A stretch of DNA of 8,822 nucleotides, taken from the NCBI GenBank assembly GCA_036266075.1, contig DATANV010000003.1, forward strand, positions 1 through 8,822. The letters run 5' to 3'. This document shows positions 6,162 to 8,822 of the stretch, piece after piece. The stretch's first letter is position 1, and each line of letters opens with the position of its first letter. Both the position numbers and the translations under genes were made by a program. The DNA is from VRUE01 sp036266075 (GTDB taxonomy: Bacteria > Actinomycetota > Thermoleophilia > Solirubrobacterales > 70-9). The notes under the pieces are model-generated. The model did no database searches and was not told where the DNA came from. It saw only the letters and a list, made by a program, of their open reading frames with translations.

Positions 6162-7133
6162 ATGAGTTCCTCTGCGACCGCGGCCCCGACGCGGCTCCTG
6201 CTCGCCGCGCCGCGCGGCTACTGCGCCGGCGTCGACCGTGCCGTCGAGACCGTCGAACGGGCGCTCGACCTGCACGGGGCGCCCGTCTATGTGCGCAAGG
6301 AGATCGTCCACAACAAGCACGTCGTCGAGGAGCTCGCCAAGCGCGGCGCGATATTCGTCGATCAGGAGACCGAGGTGCCGGAGGGGGAGATGGTCGTCTT
6401 CTCGGCGCACGGCGTTGCCCCGGCGGTGCACGAGAACGCCGCTGCCCGTCGTCTGCGGACGATCGACGCGACCTGCCCGCTGGTCACCAAGGTCCACGTC
6501 GAGGCGCGCCGCTTCGCCGAGGACGGCTACACGATCGTGATGATCGGCCATGCCGGTCACGAGGAGGTTGAAGGAACGATGGGCGAGGCACCCGGCAGCA
6601 TCGTTCTCGTGCAGACCGCCGAGGAGGTCGACGCGCTCGACGTGCCCGATCCCGAGCGACTCGCCTTCATCACCCAGACGACGCTCTCGGTCGACGAGAC
6701 GACGGAGATCATTGGCGCGTTGCGGGCGCGGTTCCCGGCGATCGTCAGCTCCAAGTCCGATGACATCTGCTACGCGACGACCAATCGTCAGATTGCCGTC
6801 AAGCAGTTGGCCCGCGAGTGCGAGCTGGTGCTGGTGATCGGTTCGACCAACTCGTCTAACTCCAACCGCCTGGTTGAGGTGGCGCGCGAGCACGGTGCCG
6901 CCTCGCACCTGATCGACAATCACACCCAGGTGCGGGAGGAGTGGCTCGAGGGCGTCGAGACGGTGGGGATCACCTCCGGGGCGAGCGCGCCCGAGGAGCT
7001 GGTCGAGCGGTTGGTCGAGTTCTTCCGCGAGCGCGGGGCGTCCGACGTCTCCGAGCTGAGGACTGTGCACGAGGACGTGCGGTTCATGCTGCCCAAGGAG
7101 ATCCGGGAGGCTCAGGCAGCGGCTACTGCGTAG
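6162..7133 (+). CDS. ispH: 4-hydroxy-3-methylbut-2-enyl diphosphate reductase (IspH/LytB)
   Basis: IspH is the last enzyme of the MEP pathway; its [4Fe-4S] cluster reduces HMBPP to IPP and DMAPP in the cytosol. From ATG 6162 the product has 323 residues, the usual length. The three cluster cysteines are Cys21 (GYCAGV), Cys105 (DATCPLV) and Cys203 (DDICYATTNRQ). The substrate-binding histidines are His50 (HNKH), His83 (SAHGV) and His133, and the proton-relay Glu is Glu135 (GHEEVEGT). TQTTLS (171-176), SSNSNRL (231-237) and SGASAPE (272-278) complete the family signature. An in-frame GTG at 6096 would add 22 basic residues unlike the family and would place the predicted promoter inside the gene, so the later start is chosen. 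The gene ends in TAG and is followed by a strong hairpin. It is divergent from the acyltransferase gene. Confidence 0.97.
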   Translation: MSSSATAAPTRLLLAAPRGYCAGVDRAVETVERALDLHGAPVYVRKEIVHNKHVVEELAKRGAIFVDQETEVPEGEMVVFSAHGVAPAVHENAAARRLRTIDATCPLVTKVHVEARRFAEDGYTIVMIGHAGHEEVEGTMGEAPGSIVLVQTAEEVDALDVPDPERLAFITQTTLSVDETTEIIGALRARFPAIVSSKSDDICYATTNRQIAVKQLARECELVLVIGSTNSSNSNRLVEVAREHGAASHLIDNHTQVREEWLEGVETVGITSGASAPEELVERLVEFFRERGASDVSELRTVHEDVRFMLPKEIREAQAAATA

Positions 7134-7143
7134 TGGTGTTGGG

Positions 7144-7237
7144 GGAGAGGACGGGGGACCCTCCCGCCGGACAAATGCCGGCCTATGAGGCCGGCATTTT
7201 GAGGATCCGCCCGTCGGGAGGGTCCCCCGTCCTCTCC
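7144..7237. terminator. Nested perfect inverted repeat, probable bidirectional terminator
   Basis: Outer arms 7144-7166 and 7215-7237 are perfect 23-bp reverse complements (GGAGAGGACGG... and ...CCGTCCTCTCC). Inside them, AAATGCCGGCC (7173-7183) and GGCCGGCATTT (7189-7199) form an 11-bp stem with the loop TATGA. The inner stem has an A-run on one side and TTTT (7197-7200) on the other, as in a bidirectional intrinsic terminator. It lies between the convergent ispH stop (7133) and the thioredoxin-fold gene stop (7246). CGGA (7168-7171) can also pair with TCCG (7206-7209), so almost the whole 94 bp can fold into one long hairpin. Confidence 0.85.
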
Positions 7238-7245
7238 TCAGCCGG

Positions 7246-8067
7246 CTACGGGATGCCGGCGGCGAAGCTGACGGACCAGATGCGGAGGCCTGGGCTGGGA
7301 CGGAGCGTGAGCTGATGGCGCTCGTGGCGGGGGTGCTCGGCCAAGGCATACAACGCTGGAGCATCGACGGCGATCGGTTGAGCTTCGGAGCCGTCCAGGT
7401 AAACGGAGAGCTGGCCTTGGCCCTCGACCGTGGCGTAGGCGCCGCCGGCTTCGTAGGGGATCTCGAGCGGATCGCCGGTCTGGCCTGCGGTCCAGGGGGT
7501 CTCCCAGGAGCCGCCGGGGAAGAGCTCTGGGGTGGGGGGGATGACCTTGGCGTTGGAGGCGTCGCTGGGACGCAGGGGGTCCATCGGCGCGGGGAGGTCG
7601 CGCAGAGCGTCGGCCTCGCGCAGCTCCCCCTGGATCGCTTCCTCGGTCGCCCGGTACTCGCCCTCGCCGAAGTGGAACCAGGCGAGGGCGCCGCCCGTCT
7701 TCCAGAGGAAGAGGCTGGGCCAGCCCTCGCAGCCGTAGGCGTGCCACAGGCGGCGCTTGGCGTCGATTGCCACGGGGAGCTCGACGCCGAGGCGCTCGAG
7801 GCCGCGCGTCACCACGTCGCGCTCGACGCCGAAGGGAAAGCGCGGCGCCTGCACGCCGAGCGTCGTCAAGCCGTGCTCGCGGTAGCGGCGTGCCCACTCG
7901 TTGACGTAGGGGAGCGTCCGCACGCTGTTGAGCTGGGCGAAGTCGAGGAAGTGGACGAGGACCGGGCCAGCGGCGGTGGCCAGCGGCATCGAGCGCGGCG
8001 GCTCGCCGATCCATTCGATCCCCTCGGGCAGGTCGGGAGCGGCGATGTTGTCTCGTTCCGGGCGCAT
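7246..8067 (-). CDS. DipZ-like thioredoxin-fold protein lacking the CxxC motif
   Basis: The 273-residue product resembles the soluble part of DipZ-type proteins: a thioredoxin domain followed by a C-terminal beta-sandwich domain, but without the DsbD-like membrane portion. The thioredoxin part (about 30-150) includes VRTLPYVNEWARRYREHGL (49-67), GVQAPRFPFGVERD (71-84), AIDAKRRLWHAYG (100-112), the cis-Pro region GWPSLFLW (115-122) and FHFGEGEY (131-138). In DipZ relatives the segment before RTLPY reads C-I-N-C; here it is QLNS (45-48), so both redox cysteines are absent and the only cysteine is Cys113. The C-terminal domain (about 195-270) has YLDGSEAQPIAVD, LYALAEH and LTLRPSPGLRIWSVSF, the DipZ C-terminal pattern. 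No signal peptide is evident, so it may act in the cytosol. The start ATG has no Shine-Dalgarno sequence. A non-redox binding or chaperone-like role is inferred. Confidence 0.85.
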   Translation of the reverse strand: MRPERDNIAAPDLPEGIEWIGEPPRSMPLATAAGPVLVHFLDFAQLNSVRTLPYVNEWARRYREHGLTTLGVQAPRFPFGVERDVVTRGLERLGVELPVAIDAKRRLWHAYGCEGWPSLFLWKTGGALAWFHFGEGEYRATEEAIQGELREADALRDLPAPMDPLRPSDASNAKVIPPTPELFPGGSWETPWTAGQTGDPLEIPYEAGGAYATVEGQGQLSVYLDGSEAQPIAVDAPALYALAEHPRHERHQLTLRPSPGLRIWSVSFAAGIP

Positions 8068-8082
8068 TGGCGGCGGCGGCGG

Positions 8083-8092
8083 ACGTTATCCT
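8083..8092. promoter_or_regulatory. Possible overlapping -10 elements in the 61-bp divergent gap
   Basis: TATCCT (8087-8092, plus strand) and TAACGT (8088-8083, minus strand) both fit TANNNT and share bases. They are placed to serve the CADD-like gene and the thioredoxin-fold gene respectively. No good -35 box is found for either at 16-18 bp, so this is tentative. A short GGC tandem run (8069-8082) lies beside them. Confidence 0.25.
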
Positions 8093-8116
8093 GAGCCACC
8101 CCGTGACCGGCGACCC

Positions 8117-8123
8117 AAGGAGG
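8117..8123 (+). promoter_or_regulatory. Ribosome-binding site fixing the GTG start at 8129
   Basis: AAGGAGG lies five bases before GTG 8129. The frame is open upstream for another 67 codons, back into the divergent gene. This strong site, and the match of the following residues to the family N-terminus, decide the start. Confidence 0.85.
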
Positions 8124-8128
8124 CATCC

Positions 8129-8755
8129 GTGAGCAGCGACGTATGGCAGAGGATCGAGGAGGCACGCGCCCGCTGGAACGTGCTCGAGCACCCCTTTTAC
8201 GAGCGCTGGTCGGCCGGGGAGCTGAGCCGCGAGGAGCTGGCCCTCTACTCCGGCCAGTATCGTCACGCGACGGTCGCGATCGCCGAGCTGAGCGCTGCGG
8301 TGGCCGACTCGGCCCCGGAGGCCGAGTGCGCCGAGCTGCGCCGGCACGCCGCCGAGGAGGAGGCCCACGTCGGGCTCTGGGACGGTTTCGTCGACGCGGT
8401 GGGTGGCGATTCCGCCGCCGCGCCCACGGCGGAGACCGTGGCCTGCGTCGAGGCTTGGACCAAGGGTGACGACCGCCTCGCCCAGCTCGTTCGCCTCTAC
8501 GCGGTCGAGAGCGGCCAGCCGGCGATCTCGCAGACCAAGCGCGAGGGTCTGGCTGCGCATTACGGCATCGGCGACGGCTCCGGCAACGCCTACTTCCGCC
8601 TGCACGAGAAGGCCGACATCGAGCACGCCGCCGAGGGGCGCTCGCTGATCGAGGCGCACCTGGCAGACGCCGATCCTGACGCCCTTGTCGCCGCCGCCGA
8701 GGCCGCCTTCGAAGCCAACTGGCGTCTGCTCGACGGCTGCCTCACCACCGCCTGA
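8129..8755 (+). CDS. CADD/PqqC-like di-metal protein (haem-oxygenase-like fold)
   Basis: The 208-residue product belongs to the all-helical TenA/PqqC/CADD group, best matching CADD-type proteins, which in Chlamydia make p-aminobenzoate for folate by sacrificing a tyrosine of the protein itself. Matching segments are LEHPFYERWSAGELSREELALY (19-40, longer than one motif), AEEEAHVGLWDGF (75-87), LYAVESGQPAISQTKREGL (123-141), HYGIG (144-148) and AYFRLHEKADIEHA (154-167). Likely metal ligands are a Glu at 76-78, His80, Glu127, His159, Asp163 and His166. Tyr24 aligns with the chlamydial Tyr27 that becomes p-aminobenzoate, and Lys137 with the Lys152 nitrogen donor, from memory of that sequence. The residue before Glu127 is Val where the chlamydial protein has Tyr. 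The gene is divergent from the thioredoxin-fold gene, with 61 bp between starts. A different oxidase role in the same fold remains possible. Confidence 0.88.
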   Translation: MSSDVWQRIEEARARWNVLEHPFYERWSAGELSREELALYSGQYRHATVAIAELSAAVADSAPEAECAELRRHAAEEEAHVGLWDGFVDAVGGDSAAAPTAETVACVEAWTKGDDRLAQLVRLYAVESGQPAISQTKREGLAAHYGIGDGSGNAYFRLHEKADIEHAAEGRSLIEAHLADADPDALVAAAEAAFEANWRLLDGCLTTA

Positions 8756-8822
8756 GCCGGGCGTTCCAGTCAAGCCCAACCACATCGCCTGAGCCCCGGG
8801 GCGCGCCGGTAGTTAACCACCC

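Noticed and set aside
6138..7364. A 408-codon minus-strand open frame opposite ispH
   Set aside because: It crosses the terminator hairpin and lies antisense to the full IspH sequence; composition is typical of a shadow frame.
7238..8785. A 515-codon minus-strand open frame covering the CADD-like and thioredoxin-fold genes
   Set aside because: Arg/Pro/Ala-rich product without motifs, running antisense to one well-recognised gene and out of frame with the other.
8808..8822. Near-palindrome around GTTAAC at the window end as an operator
   Set aside because: Short, imperfect and cut by the window edge, with no gene in view to regulate.
1..8822. CRISPR arrays, tRNA or rRNA genes, riboswitches
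   Set aside because: No regular repeat-spacer structure, cloverleaf with a conserved T-arm, or recognisable rRNA or riboswitch core was seen on reading both strands; no covariance search was possible.

Overview
The window is high-GC bacterial DNA with frequent GTG starts, compact divergent and convergent gene pairs, and at least one start that looks leaderless. The gene content is IspH of the non-mevalonate isoprenoid pathway, a WS/DGAT acyltransferase, an FxsA-family protein, a Tat-exported DyP peroxidase and a CADD/PqqC-like protein. This points to an actinobacterium, perhaps a soil lineage such as Thermoleophilia. The placement is inference from gene content and codon use only. TAG is used as a normal stop in ispH and in the fxsA-like gene.

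Left part (1-1766). The 3' remnant of an unidentified, probably extracellular protein gene runs into a 1308-bp IS3-family insertion sequence (142-1449). The IS keeps almost perfect 27-bp terminal inverted repeats and a recognisable OrfA/OrfB pair, but it is a dead copy. There is an amber codon at codon 4 of OrfA, another in the middle of OrfB, and the first catalytic Asp of the DDE triad is Ala. About 315 bp of noncoding DNA follows; its first 170 bp are clearly richer in A+T than the rest of the window.

Middle part (1767-6080). A Tat-exported EfeB-like DyP peroxidase is on the plus strand. It converges on a minus-strand group of four genes that reads, in transcription order: WS/DGAT acyltransferase (6080-4665), FxsA-family membrane protein (4658-4185, 6 bp after the previous stop), a two-helix membrane protein (4110-3664) and a single-helix membrane protein with a proline-rich tail (3667-3101, overlapping the previous gene by 4 bp). 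The first pair and the last pair are each tightly coupled; a 74-bp gap with a small perfect inverted repeat separates them.

Right part (6081-8822). WS/DGAT and ispH are divergent, with 81 bp between their starts. Each has a sigma70-like -35/-10 pair placed so that transcription would begin at or next to the start codon. ispH converges on a thioredoxin-fold gene; between them lies a striking nested perfect inverted repeat, probably a bidirectional terminator. The thioredoxin-fold protein resembles the soluble half of DipZ but has lost the CxxC cysteines. It is divergent from a CADD/PqqC-like di-metal protein that keeps the metal ligands and the Tyr and Lys positions linked to p-aminobenzoate formation in chlamydial CADD. 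Positions 8756-8822 hold nothing I can identify.

The most interesting items are the cysteine-less DipZ-like protein beside the CADD-like protein, the pair of uncharacterised membrane proteins sharing a juxtamembrane motif, the back-to-back leaderless promoters, and the nested terminator. I did not find a clearly new multi-gene system.
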